Source of the DNA: Spirochaetales bacterium
GTDB taxonomy: Bacteria > Spirochaetota > Spirochaetia > Treponematales > Treponemataceae
NCBI GenBank assembly: GCA_030540405.1
Contig: JAUNWH010000008.1
Coordinates: 1 to 64,000 of the forward strand
Direction of reading: 5' to 3'
Length of the DNA stretch: 64,000 nucleotides
The notes beneath the pieces are model-generated. The model saw nothing but the letters and a program-made list of their open reading frames with translations, ran no database searches and was not told the DNA's origin. A program made the position numbers and the translations under genes. Below, one piece after another: positions 25,076 through 35,273 of this stretch. Numbering within the stretch: the first letter of the stretch is position 1; every line of letters begins with the position of its first letter.

Positions 25076-25954
25076 CTAGTTTTTTGCAACAGGCGGCTTG
25101 TCATTTAAATTTTTCTGGTCAACAACAAGCACATTTTCCAAACGCAAAAAATCTATTACAGGCTCAAGCTCAATGCTAAGCGACGAATCGTAATCAAGAA
25201 TTTTAATTTTTGAAATGCGGCCAATCGGAATATCTTTGACATAGTTGCCATTTTCACCGCTAGTAACAACAATATCGCCATGATTCAAGCTATCAAAGAC
25301 TCGTTTTCGTATATACTTAAGATTTAACGGGCTTCCATAGGAACCGTTTCCAGAAACAATTCCAATATCACGTGTATTTTGAATCCGAGCGGAAATATTG
25401 CATTTTGTGTCATAAACAGGCATTACAAGGCTTGTGTCAAGACCAGCTGTAACAACTTTGCCTACAACACCCACATTTCCGCTTTGAATCGCAATAACAG
25501 GAAAGCCTTTTTTTATTCCGCTTCTAGCGCCTTTATTTATTGTAATTCCCGAATAAAGATTGTCTGGATCTCGCCCGATTATCTGGGCAGGAATATTTTT
25601 ATATTCAATTTCAGAAGCAAACTGAAGCTGTTCACGCAGGCGCTCATTTTCTTTTCTGATTTCGACATTGTTACGCTGCATGAATTCGTAGTCTTTCAGT
25701 TTTTCCGAAAGCTCTTTGTATTCTTTTTGAAGAACCGCAATATCCCTTATTGACGTAATAACTCCTGTTACAGCACTTATTGCGGAACTGCTTCCTTTCT
25801 GAATCAAAGAAACTACCGAAAAACCAACTTTATTAAAATTAACAACAAATCCGCCGCCAGAAAAACCTAAAAGCACTCCGCTGAAAACAACAAGAAATGC
25901 CAAAAGAATTTCCGCAGTTTTTATGCGGATAGAAGCTTTAAATTTTCCCGCCAT
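25076..25954 (-). CDS. mreC: Rod-shape protein MreC
   Basis: MreC is the periplasmic scaffold of the rod complex. The 292-residue protein has one N-terminal membrane helix (about 13-33), a coiled coil (about 65-105, ending in ENERLREQLQFASEI) and the double beta-barrel domain (IIGRDPDNLYSGITINKG, GVVGKVV, GDIVVTSGENG). ATG 25954 is preferred over an in-frame TTG at 25960. It follows mreB by 20 bp. Confidence 0.93.
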   Translation of the reverse strand: MAGKFKASIRIKTAEILLAFLVVFSGVLLGFSGGGFVVNFNKVGFSVVSLIQKGSSSAISAVTGVITSIRDIAVLQKEYKELSEKLKDYEFMQRNNVEIRKENERLREQLQFASEIEYKNIPAQIIGRDPDNLYSGITINKGARSGIKKGFPVIAIQSGNVGVVGKVVTAGLDTSLVMPVYDTKCNISARIQNTRDIGIVSGNGSYGSPLNLKYIRKRVFDSLNHGDIVVTSGENGNYVKDIPIGRISKIKILDYDSSLSIELEPVIDFLRLENVLVVDQKNLNDKPPVAKN

Positions 25955-25974
25955 GAGCAAACAACCCGATGTTT

Positions 25975-27027
25975 TTAGTCATTCAGATTTTCATAAATTG
26001 AACGACGTGTAGACATATCCTTAAACAGTTCAAATGCTTCACCTGCGCCTTTTGCAACACATTCAAGAGGTTTTTCTACAAGGAACACAGGAACGCCAGT
26101 TTCTTTCTTTATCAAATCTTTCAAGCCTTTTAGCATTGAGCCGCCACCAGACATAACAATTCCGCGCTCAACAATATCAGCTGCAAGCTCAGGAGGAGTA
26201 CGGCCTAAAGTTTTCTTTATTTCTTCAATGATTTTTGAAACCGGCTCTTTCAAAGCTTCGCGGATTTCTACAGAATCAACTTCAAGACGGCGCGGAAGAC
26301 CAGTAATCGCATCTCCACCGCGGATTTCCATTTTCCGGATTTTGTCATCATCAATATTTTTTTCAGCAATTGCGTTTCCAATTTCAATTTTAAGACGTTC
26401 CGCAGTCTGCTGTCCAATAATCAAGTTATGAACAGAACGAATATGCTTTATAATCGCCTCATCAAAAGCATTTCCGCCGATTCTGATTGAACTTGTAACA
26501 ACCATTCCGCCCAAAGAAATAACTGAAACTTCCGTAGTTCCGCCGCCAATATCGCAAACCATGTGTCCAGCCGGCTCATAAATCGGAATTTCAGCTCCAA
26601 TAGCAGCGGCAAGACTTTCCTCAATCAGTTTTACCTCTTTTGCTCCAGCCTTCAAAGCGGCAGCCATTACCGCATCCTGCTGAACCTGAGTAATGCAAGA
26701 AGGAATTCCAATTTTCATTCTTATGGATTTAAAAAGATTATGACGCGGAATTACTTTTGAAATAAAATACTTAAGCATTTTTTCAGTTGAATCTCTGTCA
26801 GAAATAACGCCGTCCGCCAAAGGTCTTATAGCGACAATATTTCCAGGTGTTTTCCAAAGCATTCTTTTTGCCTCAACACCAACGGCTTCAATTCTTCCAG
26901 TTCCCTTTTCAACTGCCACAACTGAAGGCTCATCAATAACAATTCCCTGTCCGCGGACATAAATCAATGTATTGCAAGTCCCCAAATCAATTCCTATATC
27001 AGTTGTAAAATTATCAAGAAAGCTCAT
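25975..27027 (-). CDS. mreB: Rod-shape actin homologue MreB
   Basis: MreB polymerises under the membrane and directs wall synthesis. The 350-residue protein has phosphate-1 [13 protein letters not shown] near its start, phosphate-2 [13 protein letters not shown], and the adenosine motif [19 protein letters not shown] at 27027 is set by the strong GGAGGAGG sequence just upstream; a longer frame to 27060 would read through that site. It lies 37 bp after the TPR gene. Confidence 0.96.
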   Translation of the reverse strand: MSFLDNFTTDIGIDLGTCNTLIYVRGQGIVIDEPSVVAVEKGTGRIEAVGVEAKRMLWKTPGNIVAIRPLADGVISDRDSTEKMLKYFISKVIPRHNLFKSIRMKIGIPSCITQVQQDAVMAAALKAGAKEVKLIEESLAAAIGAEIPIYEPAGHMVCDIGGGTTEVSVISLGGMVVTSSIRIGGNAFDEAIIKHIRSVHNLIIGQQTAERLKIEIGNAIAEKNIDDDKIRKMEIRGGDAITGLPRRLEVDSVEIREALKEPVSKIIEEIKKTLGRTPPELAADIVERGIVMSGGGSMLKGLKDLIKKETGVPVFLVEKPLECVAKGAGEAFELFKDMSTRRSIYENLND

Positions 27028-27064
27028 TTTTCCTCCTCCAAGCTTTTCTGTAAAATTCAAATTT

Positions 27065-28027
27065 TTATAGCTCTGACATTTTTTTCAGCGCGCCTTTGTG
27101 GTTGAACTGAATTTTCAGGCATTTGCGCCATTCAGACCGAGCTTTTATATTATCGCCTTTTTTCTCATATAATACACCAAGTCCGTAATGCGCGTCAGCA
27201 GAATTTTGATTTTTTTCAAGAATTGAATTAAATTCTTTTTCCGCATCCGAAAAATTACCTTCACTTGTATATATCTGCCCAAGAAGAATATGGCTGTCGT
27301 CCAAAAGCTCTTCATTCTGGCTTGTTTCCATAACGCGGACAAGATACTGCTTTGCAACAGATTCCTGGCCATTATTGCAATACTGCTTTGCAATGTTGAA
27401 CAAAAGCGTGTCAGTTTCACGCACAAGAAGCGCCTCTGTAAATGCGGCAATGCTTTCGTCAGTTTCGCCAAGAGACGCATAGCTCAATCCAAGCAAAAGC
27501 GGAATGTCAGCCGATTTATATCCATTTGAAACTGCAAGCGAAAGATATTTTACAACCAAGTCAGCGTAGTAATGGTAAGCTGAAACTTTGTTCTTGTAAA
27601 AATACGCGCGCCCCAGCATATATTGAATCTGCGGAAGCGTGTCTTTTTTGCATCCATGCATCGCTTTCCTAAGGCTGAAAATAGATTTGTCCAAAAGTTC
27701 CTGCGACCTTATATTGTCAGTTTCTGATTCCGCAAGCATAAAAGAACTGTAGCCTAAAAAAGCAAGAGCGGCATTATGATAAGGATTTTCATCAAGAATT
27801 TTTGAAGCGGAGTTATAAACAGATTTATAGCCTTCTTCCGTATGAAGCGACCAGTTTTTGTACATCGAATCAACAGAATCAAGCTTAAAAATTTTATTTC
27901 CGATAAACTTTATAAAAATAAAAGAAAATAGCGTTACAAAAACAATTGCAAAAGACGCGATTATAAACTTAATAACAAAGGTTTTCCTTTTATGATAGAA
28001 TAAGTCTAAACCGTATCTAGCTTTCAT
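27065..28027 (-). CDS. TPR-repeat membrane protein
   Basis: The 320-residue protein has one N-terminal membrane helix (about 17-41) and then tetratricopeptide repeats across about 60-315, clearest in the last two ([42 protein letters not shown]). It should face the periplasm. As first gene of the mreBCD-PBP2-rodA operon it may be an elongasome accessory factor, which is inference from position. ATG 28027 has GGTGGGG upstream. RNase P RNA ends about 70 bp ahead. Confidence 0.8.
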   Translation of the reverse strand: MKARYGLDLFYHKRKTFVIKFIIASFAIVFVTLFSFIFIKFIGNKIFKLDSVDSMYKNWSLHTEEGYKSVYNSASKILDENPYHNAALAFLGYSSFMLAESETDNIRSQELLDKSIFSLRKAMHGCKKDTLPQIQYMLGRAYFYKNKVSAYHYYADLVVKYLSLAVSNGYKSADIPLLLGLSYASLGETDESIAAFTEALLVRETDTLLFNIAKQYCNNGQESVAKQYLVRVMETSQNEELLDDSHILLGQIYTSEGNFSDAEKEFNSILEKNQNSADAHYGLGVLYEKKGDNIKARSEWRKCLKIQFNHKGALKKMSEL

Positions 28028-28098
28028 TTTCCCCACCCGAAAAATGCAATAAACAAAATAAAGTCTGCTTTCAGAAAACTGATGCAAACAAAAATAAA

Positions 28099-28484
28099 AA
28101 GGATATGATAAGCCGGGTTCTGGAACGTTTTATTGAAAAACGTGTTGACCATCTATCTGCAATGCCAGTTGCCCAGCACTTCCAGCAATCTACCCGCAGC
28201 ATAAGGCCGGAAAACCAAACTGCTATATGATTTTGCTCCTGATGAGGTTTACTTATGCCGTTTCTGTTGCCAAAAACGCGGTAGGCTCTTACCCTGCCTT
28301 TTCACCCTTACCCATTACAGGCGGTAATTTTCTGTAGCACTTTCTGTCGGTAAAGAAACTTTACTGAAAACCAGCAGTTTTTCTTTTCCGCCCGGTTATT
28401 GCCCGGCATCTTTTCCGGAGGAGCCCGGACTTTACCTCACTAAAAAGAAATCATCATCTCTTTTAGCGCGGTCAACATATCCTT
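28099..28484 (-). ncRNA. rnpB: RNase P RNA
   Basis: This is the catalytic RNA of RNase P, which cuts 5' leaders from tRNA precursors. The ends form helix P1 (AAGGATATG at the 5' end with CATATCCTT at the 3' end). The conserved 5' core GAGGTAAAGTCCGGGCTCC and the 3' ATAAGCCGGGTTCTG block (given on the plus strand) are both present. The length, about 386 nt, fits bacterial type A. The 3' strand runs straight into TTTTTATTTTTG, which may help termination. Confidence 0.96.
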
Positions 28485-28489
28485 ATTTT

Positions 28490-29353
28490 TTAATTCTCAT
28501 AATCAAGGGATTTGATAGAAGAATCTGAATCTTCTGAATCGTCGCCCTCAATATCAATAAGATCCTCATCTTCAAGAAGATCTTCATCCAAATCATCAGC
28601 TGAAACATCATCATGGATAGAAACATAGTTTTCATCCAAATCAGCGGCTTCTTCATAGAAAAGAATTCTGCTGCAATAAGGACAGAAAAGTATTTTTTCT
28701 CCATGGTGAACTTCATTTGCAAACTGCGCAGGCAAAATCATGTGGCAGCCGTCGCAAACTTTTCCTTTTACAGCGACAATTCCCTTGCGGTTTCTTTTTA
28801 TGATTCTCTGAAACTTCATAATTGTTTCTGAATCGATGCCTTCTGACATTTCTGCTTCTTTTGCTTTTAACGCCTCAAGTTTTTCATTGCAAGCGGCAAT
28901 TTCCTTGTCAAGATTTTCGCGGGCTTCATTTACATCTTTTTCTGTTGAAGCAATCAAATCTTCTTCGCTTTTAAGCAAATCGTTAAGCTCAGCCATGCTT
29001 TTTTCTTCACGCTGAAACTCTTTTCTTTTTGAGTCTTCCAAAGCCTGTGCTTCTGAAATCTGTTTTTCAAGAATTTCATATTCACGGTGTGTGGAAATCG
29101 CATCCATTCCCTTTTCGCCTTCTTCACGCTTTCTCTGTGCTTCATCAAGCTCAACTTTTAAACGGGCGACAATATCCTTTTTTTCTTCGTAAAGCTTATT
29201 TTTTTCGATATATTCTCTTTTGAAACGGTCAAGGCTTTCCGTGCTGCCATCAAGAGTTTTCGGCAATTCCTCGACCTTTGCTTCAATTTCATATTTTTCA
29301 GCAAGCACGTCCTGCAAGCTTTTTAATCTTTCCAATTCTTCTGTCATTTGCAT
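28490..29353 (-). CDS. Coiled-coil protein with C4 zinc ribbon (CT398-like)
   Basis: The 287-residue protein is a long coiled coil (about 10-180) followed by a C4 zinc ribbon (CDGCH and FCPYCSR) and an Asp/Glu-rich tail of about 50 residues. It resembles the CT398/zf-RING_7 family found in chlamydiae and many other bacteria, of unsettled function. ATG 29353 is preferred over an in-frame TTG at 29362 because AGAGG is suitably spaced. It sits between rpoD and rnpB, and its end is 5 bp from the mature rnpB 5' end, so rnpB may be processed from the same transcript. Confidence 0.8.
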   Translation of the reverse strand: MQMTEELERLKSLQDVLAEKYEIEAKVEELPKTLDGSTESLDRFKREYIEKNKLYEEKKDIVARLKVELDEAQRKREEGEKGMDAISTHREYEILEKQISEAQALEDSKRKEFQREEKSMAELNDLLKSEEDLIASTEKDVNEARENLDKEIAACNEKLEALKAKEAEMSEGIDSETIMKFQRIIKRNRKGIVAVKGKVCDGCHMILPAQFANEVHHGEKILFCPYCSRILFYEEAADLDENYVSIHDDVSADDLDEDLLEDEDLIDIEGDDSEDSDSSIKSLDYEN

Positions 29354-29432
29354 AGATGGCAACCTCTTGTAAATTCTATATATAGGTGCAATATTTTACA
29401 CAATTTCGGCTTTTATGTCTACACGATTTCTA

Positions 29433-31391
29433 TTAGGAATCAATGTAGTCCCTAAGACCGCTTGAACGGCGCGGATGCCTAAGCCTTCTTAAAGCCTTTG
29501 CCTCAATCTGGCGGATTCTTTCCCTTGTTACATTGAAATAAAGTCCGACTTCTTCAAGTGTAAGAGAATATCCGTCATCAAGCCCGAACCTCATTTTCAA
29601 AACTTCCTGCTCACGCTGCGGCAACGTGCTTAAAACAGAACGAAGCTGCTCCTGAAGCAATGTGTACGCAGTCTGGTTAGCCGGATTTTCAATTTCCTTG
29701 TCTTCAATAAAATCTCCCAAAGATGAATCTTCTTCCTCGCCAATCGGAGTTTCAAGGGAAATCGGCTCTCTAGCAACATTTTTCACTTGCTTTACACGCG
29801 CAAGAGGCCATGAAAGCTGAGCTGCGATTTCTTCATCAGTCGGTTCTCTTCCATATTTTTGCATAAGCTGACGGCTTTCACGGACAACTTTATTTATCTG
29901 CTCAATCATGTGAACTGGAACACGGATTGTTCTTGCCTGGTCAGAAATTGATCTTGTAATCGCCTGGCGAATCCACCAAGTCGCATAAGTTGAAAATTTA
30001 TAGCCTTTGCGGTATTCAAATTTTTCAACAGCCTTTATAAGACCGATGTTTCCTTCCTGAATCAAGTCAAAAAGCTGAAGTCCGCGGTTTGTATATTTTT
30101 TTGCAATTGAGACAACGAGACGAAGGTTTGCATTTATAAGCCTGTTTTTTGCCTGTTCAAGCTGCAGCCTTCCGCGCTCGATTTCCTTCTTCATTTCAAG
30201 AATTTCATCAACGGAATTTTCAAAGTCGTACTCAAGCTCGCGGAGTTTTCTGTCAATTTTCTGAATTTCAGTGTAGTCCGAACGGATTTCGTCAGCAGAC
30301 ATCGCAAGCTCTTTTTCAAGTTTTGCGGATTCAGTTCTGATTGCAAGGCGGCGGCCAATTGAACGAAGCCCGACAGCATCCGTAATCCGCAACTTTTTCA
30401 TGCGGCGCTCTTGAATCAAATGATACTCGTCAATTTTTTTTGAAGCCGTGATAAATTTTGCGCTGAAAGTTTCAATTTCTTCAGTTTGAAGATCTGCATT
30501 CAAAAGAGATTCTTTTATAAAATCTCTTACGTGCTTTAAATTTTCATCAGAAAAAATATTTATTGTAGGATCTTCGGAATGAAGCTGTTTTTTCAACGCC
30601 ATGTATTCGGCCATTTGCTCGCGGATCGGCTTTACATATTCAACATAGCAGCTTCTCAAGCGGCGGCGTTCGGCCATAAGCTCGTTTATTTCTTTTCTGG
30701 CTTTTCCGGGTTCATGCGGATCTATTTTTTTATAAATTGTGTGGCAAATCTGGTAAAATTCAGGAATAATCATGCCGGAATTTCTTATGACATTTTTTAT
30801 TATGTTCTGGCCGTCTTCCATTTGCTTTGAAAGAATAACTTCCTGCTCTGCCGTAAGAAGATTTTCCTTTCCGATTTCGCGCAGATAAAGCCTAATCGGA
30901 TCGTCAATTCCAGATTCTTTGTCATTTGAAACAAGGCGGTGTTTTTCGTCAAATTTAGAATCGTCTTCGGAATCAGAAAGTGAATCCTCGTCGTCCTCAT
31001 CCTCATCTTCTTCATCGTCCAGAAGATTGTCCTCTTCCATAACCTGAATATTGTTTTTTGTAAGAAGCTGAAGAACTTCCTCCATTTTTGGAGAATTCAC
31101 AAATTCTGGAGTTAAAATCTCGGTGATTTCGTCCCATGAAATAATCTGCTTGCTGCACGCATAATCCAAAAGCTTTTTTACATTCGGATCAAGAACTTCC
31201 TCTGACTCCTGCTCAGAATCCGAAGTTTCTTCCTCATCTTCTGAATTTTCTTCCTGAACAGATTCATTTTCTTCTGATTCATCAAATTCTGGCAAATCCT
31301 CACTCGTTTTGCTTTTTTCTGATTTTGATTCAAGCGATTTTTTTTCTTTTTTAACTGATTCAGATTTTTTTTCAGGTGACTTTCTAGCCAT
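29433..31391 (-). CDS. rpoD: Primary sigma factor, sigma-70
   Basis: RpoD directs RNA polymerase to housekeeping promoters. The 652-residue protein has region 1.2 ([12 protein letters not shown]), region 2 with the -10 recognition helix in [18 protein letters not shown], region 3, and region 4 with the -35 helix in [18 protein letters not shown] highly acidic, Ser/Lys-rich N-terminal stretch (about 1-65, plus an Asp/Glu run near 125-145) is longer than in many relatives. It follows dnaG by 3 bp. The many TTGxxx-17-TAxxxT boxes in this window fit its conserved recognition helices. Confidence 0.96.
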   Translation of the reverse strand: MARKSPEKKSESVKKEKKSLESKSEKSKTSEDLPEFDESEENESVQEENSEDEEETSDSEQESEEVLDPNVKKLLDYACSKQIISWDEITEILTPEFVNSPKMEEVLQLLTKNNIQVMEEDNLLDDEEDEDEDDEDSLSDSEDDSKFDEKHRLVSNDKESGIDDPIRLYLREIGKENLLTAEQEVILSKQMEDGQNIIKNVIRNSGMIIPEFYQICHTIYKKIDPHEPGKARKEINELMAERRRLRSCYVEYVKPIREQMAEYMALKKQLHSEDPTINIFSDENLKHVRDFIKESLLNADLQTEEIETFSAKFITASKKIDEYHLIQERRMKKLRITDAVGLRSIGRRLAIRTESAKLEKELAMSADEIRSDYTEIQKIDRKLRELEYDFENSVDEILEMKKEIERGRLQLEQAKNRLINANLRLVVSIAKKYTNRGLQLFDLIQEGNIGLIKAVEKFEYRKGYKFSTYATWWIRQAITRSISDQARTIRVPVHMIEQINKVVRESRQLMQKYGREPTDEEIAAQLSWPLARVKQVKNVAREPISLETPIGEEEDSSLGDFIEDKEIENPANQTAYTLLQEQLRSVLSTLPQREQEVLKMRFGLDDGYSLTLEEVGLYFNVTRERIRQIEAKALRRLRHPRRSSGLRDYIDS

Positions 31392-31394
31392 TGA

Positions 31395-33197
31395 TTAATC
31401 CTTCAAATTTTCAATTTGGAAATCAAGTTCCATTTTCTGTTTTGTAAGCTCCGCTAAAAGCGCCTTGTCTTCCGGCAAAATGCTCCTCGACAAAGAGGAA
31501 ATTTTTTCCATAATAGACATTTTTTTTCGCTTGCAAGCATTCCTTTTCAAGTAATTTATACAGCTTTCGGCAGACTCTTGAATTCGCCCAGTATTTTTGC
31601 TTACAGTTTCAATTATAAGCTTTCTGAAATTTTCCTGATCTATCCGGTTAAGTATATTGCTTACTGAAAAAGAGCCGTTTTTCTGGCACTCTTGCATAAC
31701 AGTAAATAGTTGCTTGGAATAACTGTCCGACAAATCATCAACAGAAACACATTCGCACATTTTTTGGAAAAGACTGACATCTTCAGTTACGGCTGTCATA
31801 ACAGCTTGCAGTTCAGCGGTTACTTTTATTTTTTCAGAATCCGCTGGATTTTTCTGCTCCGTACTTGCATTTCTAAAACGGTATGAAACCTTGTCCCGGT
31901 TGAAATAATCCCTTCGAGCAGCCTCCTTTTCTATACCGTATGTCTGGCACAACTGATCCAGACAGGCATCTTTCTGAACATCCGACTGCAAAGAATCTAT
32001 GTACTCAAAAAAATCTAATGACGCTTTAGACTTGCCCATAGGGGTATCTTTAGGATAGAGTTCTTGCAGTTTAGACAACAGATAATCAGAATCAAATATA
32101 GCATTATTAACTTCATTCGTCAAGTATTCAGCCCCGAAATTCAGCATAATTTCAGCAGGATCTTTTCCACCGGAAAGCCTTATCACTTTTACAGCCACGC
32201 CTTGTTTTCTGCACATCAGGATTGCGCGTTTTGTAGCTTTTTGCCCCGCTCCGTCAGAATCAAAAGAAAGATAAATTTCTTCAACAAAATGCTTTACAAG
32301 TGAAATTTGATCGTCAGTAAGAGACGTTCCTAAAGGAGCGACCGCCCAGGTAATTCCGCACTGATGATAAGCAATACAGTCCATGTAGCCTTCGCAAAAT
32401 ATGACTTTTCGCTTTTCACGTATTGAGGACTTTGCAAAATTAAACGCATAAAGAGTGCTTCCTTTTTTATACTGAATCAAGTCTCCGGAATTAAGATACT
32501 TCGGGGATTTCTGAGCATCACCGCGCAAAAAACGTCCGCCCATAGCGACAACGTCTCCATCCTTATCAAAAATCGGAAACATAAGCCTGTCAGAAAAAAA
32601 AGCGCAATCTGGATAATTTTTGCTAAAAAGTCCGGAATTATTCAAAAAATCATCGGAATAATTTTTTTTCAAAAGAAACTGCTTTAGCCATCTTCGGTCT
32701 GAAGGGCTGTAGCCGATTTTAAATTTTTCAAGAGTTTCCTGCGAAAGTCCGCGCTTTGAAATGTAGTCAAGGGCAAATCTTCCGGCTGGAGTTTCCATGA
32801 GCATATAATGAAACATTCCGGCAACTCTTGTATATAAATTTTTATATTCGTCTTTTATTTTTGAAGCTGACGAATCAACACTTTTTGCAGAACCGCTTGA
32901 ATACGAAAGCTGAACTCCGGCTTTTTTTGCAAGAAATTCCACAGATTCAACAAAAGAGATTTTTTCCATCTCCTTTACAAAATCAAAGACATTTCCAGAA
33001 ACTCCGCAGCCAAAGCAATGGTAAAATTTTTTATCTTGAGAAACACTGAACGATGGAGTTTTTTCATTATGGAAAGGACAGCAGCCCCACCAGTTAGAGC
33101 CGCGCTGTTCAAGAGGAACGTACTCGGAAACAAGACTGACAATATCAGTTTTTTCCGCAACTTCGTCAATTGATTCCTTAGCTATCAGACCAGGCAT
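31395..33197 (-). CDS. dnaG: DNA primase
   Basis: DnaG makes RNA primers at the replication fork. The 600-residue protein has the CHC2 zinc finger (C40, H43, C61, C64), the catalytic core near KVIFCEGYMDCIA, and the TOPRIM acidic residues in YLSFDSDGAGQKA. A helicase-binding C-terminal section follows. Its gene lies between mltG (6 bp) and rpoD (3 bp), the classic macromolecular-synthesis arrangement. Confidence 0.95.
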   Translation of the reverse strand: MPGLIAKESIDEVAEKTDIVSLVSEYVPLEQRGSNWWGCCPFHNEKTPSFSVSQDKKFYHCFGCGVSGNVFDFVKEMEKISFVESVEFLAKKAGVQLSYSSGSAKSVDSSASKIKDEYKNLYTRVAGMFHYMLMETPAGRFALDYISKRGLSQETLEKFKIGYSPSDRRWLKQFLLKKNYSDDFLNNSGLFSKNYPDCAFFSDRLMFPIFDKDGDVVAMGGRFLRGDAQKSPKYLNSGDLIQYKKGSTLYAFNFAKSSIREKRKVIFCEGYMDCIAYHQCGITWAVAPLGTSLTDDQISLVKHFVEEIYLSFDSDGAGQKATKRAILMCRKQGVAVKVIRLSGGKDPAEIMLNFGAEYLTNEVNNAIFDSDYLLSKLQELYPKDTPMGKSKASLDFFEYIDSLQSDVQKDACLDQLCQTYGIEKEAARRDYFNRDKVSYRFRNASTEQKNPADSEKIKVTAELQAVMTAVTEDVSLFQKMCECVSVDDLSDSYSKQLFTVMQECQKNGSFSVSNILNRIDQENFRKLIIETVSKNTGRIQESAESCINYLKRNACKRKKMSIMEKISSLSRSILPEDKALLAELTKQKMELDFQIENLKD

Positions 33198-33203
33198 TTT
33201 ATT

Positions 33204-34259
33204 TTAAAAACCTTTTGAATAATAGTTTGTATTTTCCGCAGCCTTGTGCTGGTCAAAATTCTTTGAAAATGTATGGCGTCCAGTCGCAGGATCTGTAAGA
33301 ACAAAAAAATAATAATCAGTTTTAGCAGGATTCAATGCGGCAGACAAAGCGACAAGTCCAGGATTCGAAATAGGTCCTGCAGGAAGTCCAGCCCATTTGT
33401 AAGTATTGTAAGGACTGTCAATTTTTAAATCATCGTAAGTTATGCGGCCAGGATGCGGCTTGCCTTGAATTTCAGTCAAAATATATTCAATTGTAGCGCA
33501 GGAATAAAGCCCAATTCCATGCTTAAGCCTGTTTGTAAAAACACTGGAAATCATCGGAGCTTCGGACTTAACACGATATTCACGTTCAACAACAGAAGCC
33601 AAAGTAACAAGCTCATGCAGTTTTAAAGGAGACAAGTCTTTCACTCCTGAAATTTCAGCGGTTTTAGCAAAAAAGTTGTCCGCCATAATTTCAACAACAT
33701 CTTTTGCTTCCATTTGCGCTATAAAGAAATAAGTGTCTGGAAAAAGGTAGCCTTCAAAATTCTGGGCAGGAATTTTATATTTTTCCAAAAGCTCTGAATT
33801 TTTGCAGTAAAATAAAAAATCCTCAGCAGAACAAATGTTCTTATCTTCAAGAATTCTTGCAATTTTTGACATTGTAAGCCCTTCTGGAACAACAACAGAA
33901 ATGTATTCGCTTGCGCCGGACTGCAAAATATTGTAAATTTCTTTTAGCCCCATTGAAGTGCTTAAAGTATACGAGCCGCTTTTTAAGCTGAATGGCTTTG
34001 TTCTGTCAAAAATGCTGAATCTTGCAGCATAATAAAAAGCATCGGCTGATTTTACAAGCCCTTTTTCCTTTAAAAGAAGCGAAATTTTTCTTACCGAAGC
34101 TCCAGAAGGCACGCTGATTTTTTCAACACGGCTATTTTCCTCAGAATCAACAGGCTTGACAATATAAGCCCATATTCCAAAAGCCGCCACAAAAAGGATT
34201 GAAAGCGCCGCCAGAATCCAGATAAAAAAAACAACAATATTATATAAAATCCGTTTCAA
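33204..34259 (-). CDS. mltG: Endolytic murein transglycosylase MltG
   Basis: MltG cuts nascent glycan strands at the membrane and sets their length. The 351-residue protein has one N-terminal membrane helix (about 8-33), a LysM-like region (about 45-120) and the YceG catalytic domain with YLFPDTYF (171-178) and the catalytic glutamate E225 in ASVVEREYR. It overlaps the MBL gene by 4 bp and precedes dnaG by 6 bp. Confidence 0.92.
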   Translation of the reverse strand: MKRILYNIVVFFIWILAALSILFVAAFGIWAYIVKPVDSEENSRVEKISVPSGASVRKISLLLKEKGLVKSADAFYYAARFSIFDRTKPFSLKSGSYTLSTSMGLKEIYNILQSGASEYISVVVPEGLTMSKIARILEDKNICSAEDFLFYCKNSELLEKYKIPAQNFEGYLFPDTYFFIAQMEAKDVVEIMADNFFAKTAEISGVKDLSPLKLHELVTLASVVEREYRVKSEAPMISSVFTNRLKHGIGLYSCATIEYILTEIQGKPHPGRITYDDLKIDSPYNTYKWAGLPAGPISNPGLVALSAALNPAKTDYYFFVLTDPATGRHTFSKNFDQHKAAENTNYYSKGF

Positions 34260-35206
34260 AGCTGAATTTCCTGACCTTCTTTTGAAATATAAAGATTCAA
34301 ATTTCCATTCGACTTATATTTTTTGTAGTTGTTTCCAGCGTCAAGAATTGAATCAAGCTTTTTATCATCATAATTCGGCTCATGGTGAAAAAAGTAAAGA
34401 TTCTTGATATTCCAGTTAGAAGCAAAATCAATTGCGGAACTAAAAGAATTGTGCCCCCAGTTCACTTTTTTTGCAGCTTCTGGATTTGTGTACTGGCTGT
34501 CAAAAACCAAAACATCAGCATTTTCAAAAAATTTATTTCTTGCGCAATTCTTGTCAAAATCCGAAGTCTGAAGCTCCACATCCGTGCTGTAAATAAAACG
34601 CTTTCCGTCCTCTTCAAATGAATAAGAATAAGAATCTCCCGGATGAAACATTCTGTGGCATTCTATTTTCAAACCGCCGATTTCTATTGGAGAGCCTTCT
34701 TTCATAAGGTGAAACGAAAGCTGATTTTTTACAGATTCAAAGCAAGCGTTTATTGGAAAATATGGAAGGCTGCTCTGACGCTCAAGGTATTCCTCTGCAT
34801 TTTCAAAAGGCGTATAAATATCGATTTTTGAATTAGGCGAAAAAGACTGTCCGAAAAATGGAAAGCCCTGTATATGATCCCAATGAAAATGCGAAAGAAA
34901 AATATTATAATGTCCGTTTTCCGGCTGACGGCCAGCAACAGAGAATTCTCTTAATCCTGTTCCGCAGTCAAGCAAAAAAAGCTCATCGGATTTTGATCTA
35001 AGTTCTATGCAAGGTGTGTTTCCGCCTATAGTTCCATAAATCCACTCAGGCAGAGACGAAAGGAATTTCATTTTTGACTCGGCGCTTTCCAAATCCTTTG
35101 GAGAAATACGGGAAACAACTGCCGCAATTTTTGCCTGTACCTGAGCACTCTTCAGCGGCGTAGGCAAAGACCCCCGAACTCCCCAGAAATGAATCAGCAC
35201 TTTCAT
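34256..35206 (-). CDS. Metallo-beta-lactamase fold hydrolase
   Basis: The 316-residue protein has the zinc motif SHFHWDH (H106, H108, D110, H111) after LLDCGTGLRE, a later HPGDSYSY histidine and an acidic FDSQYT. Its start HFWGVRGSLPTP is typical of a phosphodiesterase-like MBL group (PhnP or cyclic-nucleotide phosphodiesterase relatives); the substrate is not known. It is the first gene of the mltG-dnaG-rpoD transcript. ATGGAGGATG provides the ribosome-binding site. Confidence 0.8.
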   Translation of the reverse strand: MKVLIHFWGVRGSLPTPLKSAQVQAKIAAVVSRISPKDLESAESKMKFLSSLPEWIYGTIGGNTPCIELRSKSDELFLLDCGTGLREFSVAGRQPENGHYNIFLSHFHWDHIQGFPFFGQSFSPNSKIDIYTPFENAEEYLERQSSLPYFPINACFESVKNQLSFHLMKEGSPIEIGGLKIECHRMFHPGDSYSYSFEEDGKRFIYSTDVELQTSDFDKNCARNKFFENADVLVFDSQYTNPEAAKKVNWGHNSFSSAIDFASNWNIKNLYFFHHEPNYDDKKLDSILDAGNNYKKYKSNGNLNLYISKEGQEIQL

Positions 35207-35240
35207 CCTCCATAAAATTCCGCAGAATTTTTGAGATTAT

Positions 35241-35269
35241 AGTATACAGAAATTGAAACAAACTGTAAA
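35241..35269 (-). promoter_or_regulatory. Promoter of the MBL-mltG-dnaG-rpoD operon
   Basis: TTTACA (35264-35269) and TATACT (35241-35246) are 17 bp apart on the minus strand, with a leader of about 30 nt to the ATG. The genes downstream are spaced tightly, so this promoter may drive sigma factor synthesis. Confidence 0.7.
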
Positions 35270-35273
35270 CAGA

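Noticed and set aside
28099-28484. Protein-coding gene in the gap between the TPR gene and the zinc-ribbon gene
   Set aside because: The stretch matches RNase P RNA at both ends and in the conserved core.
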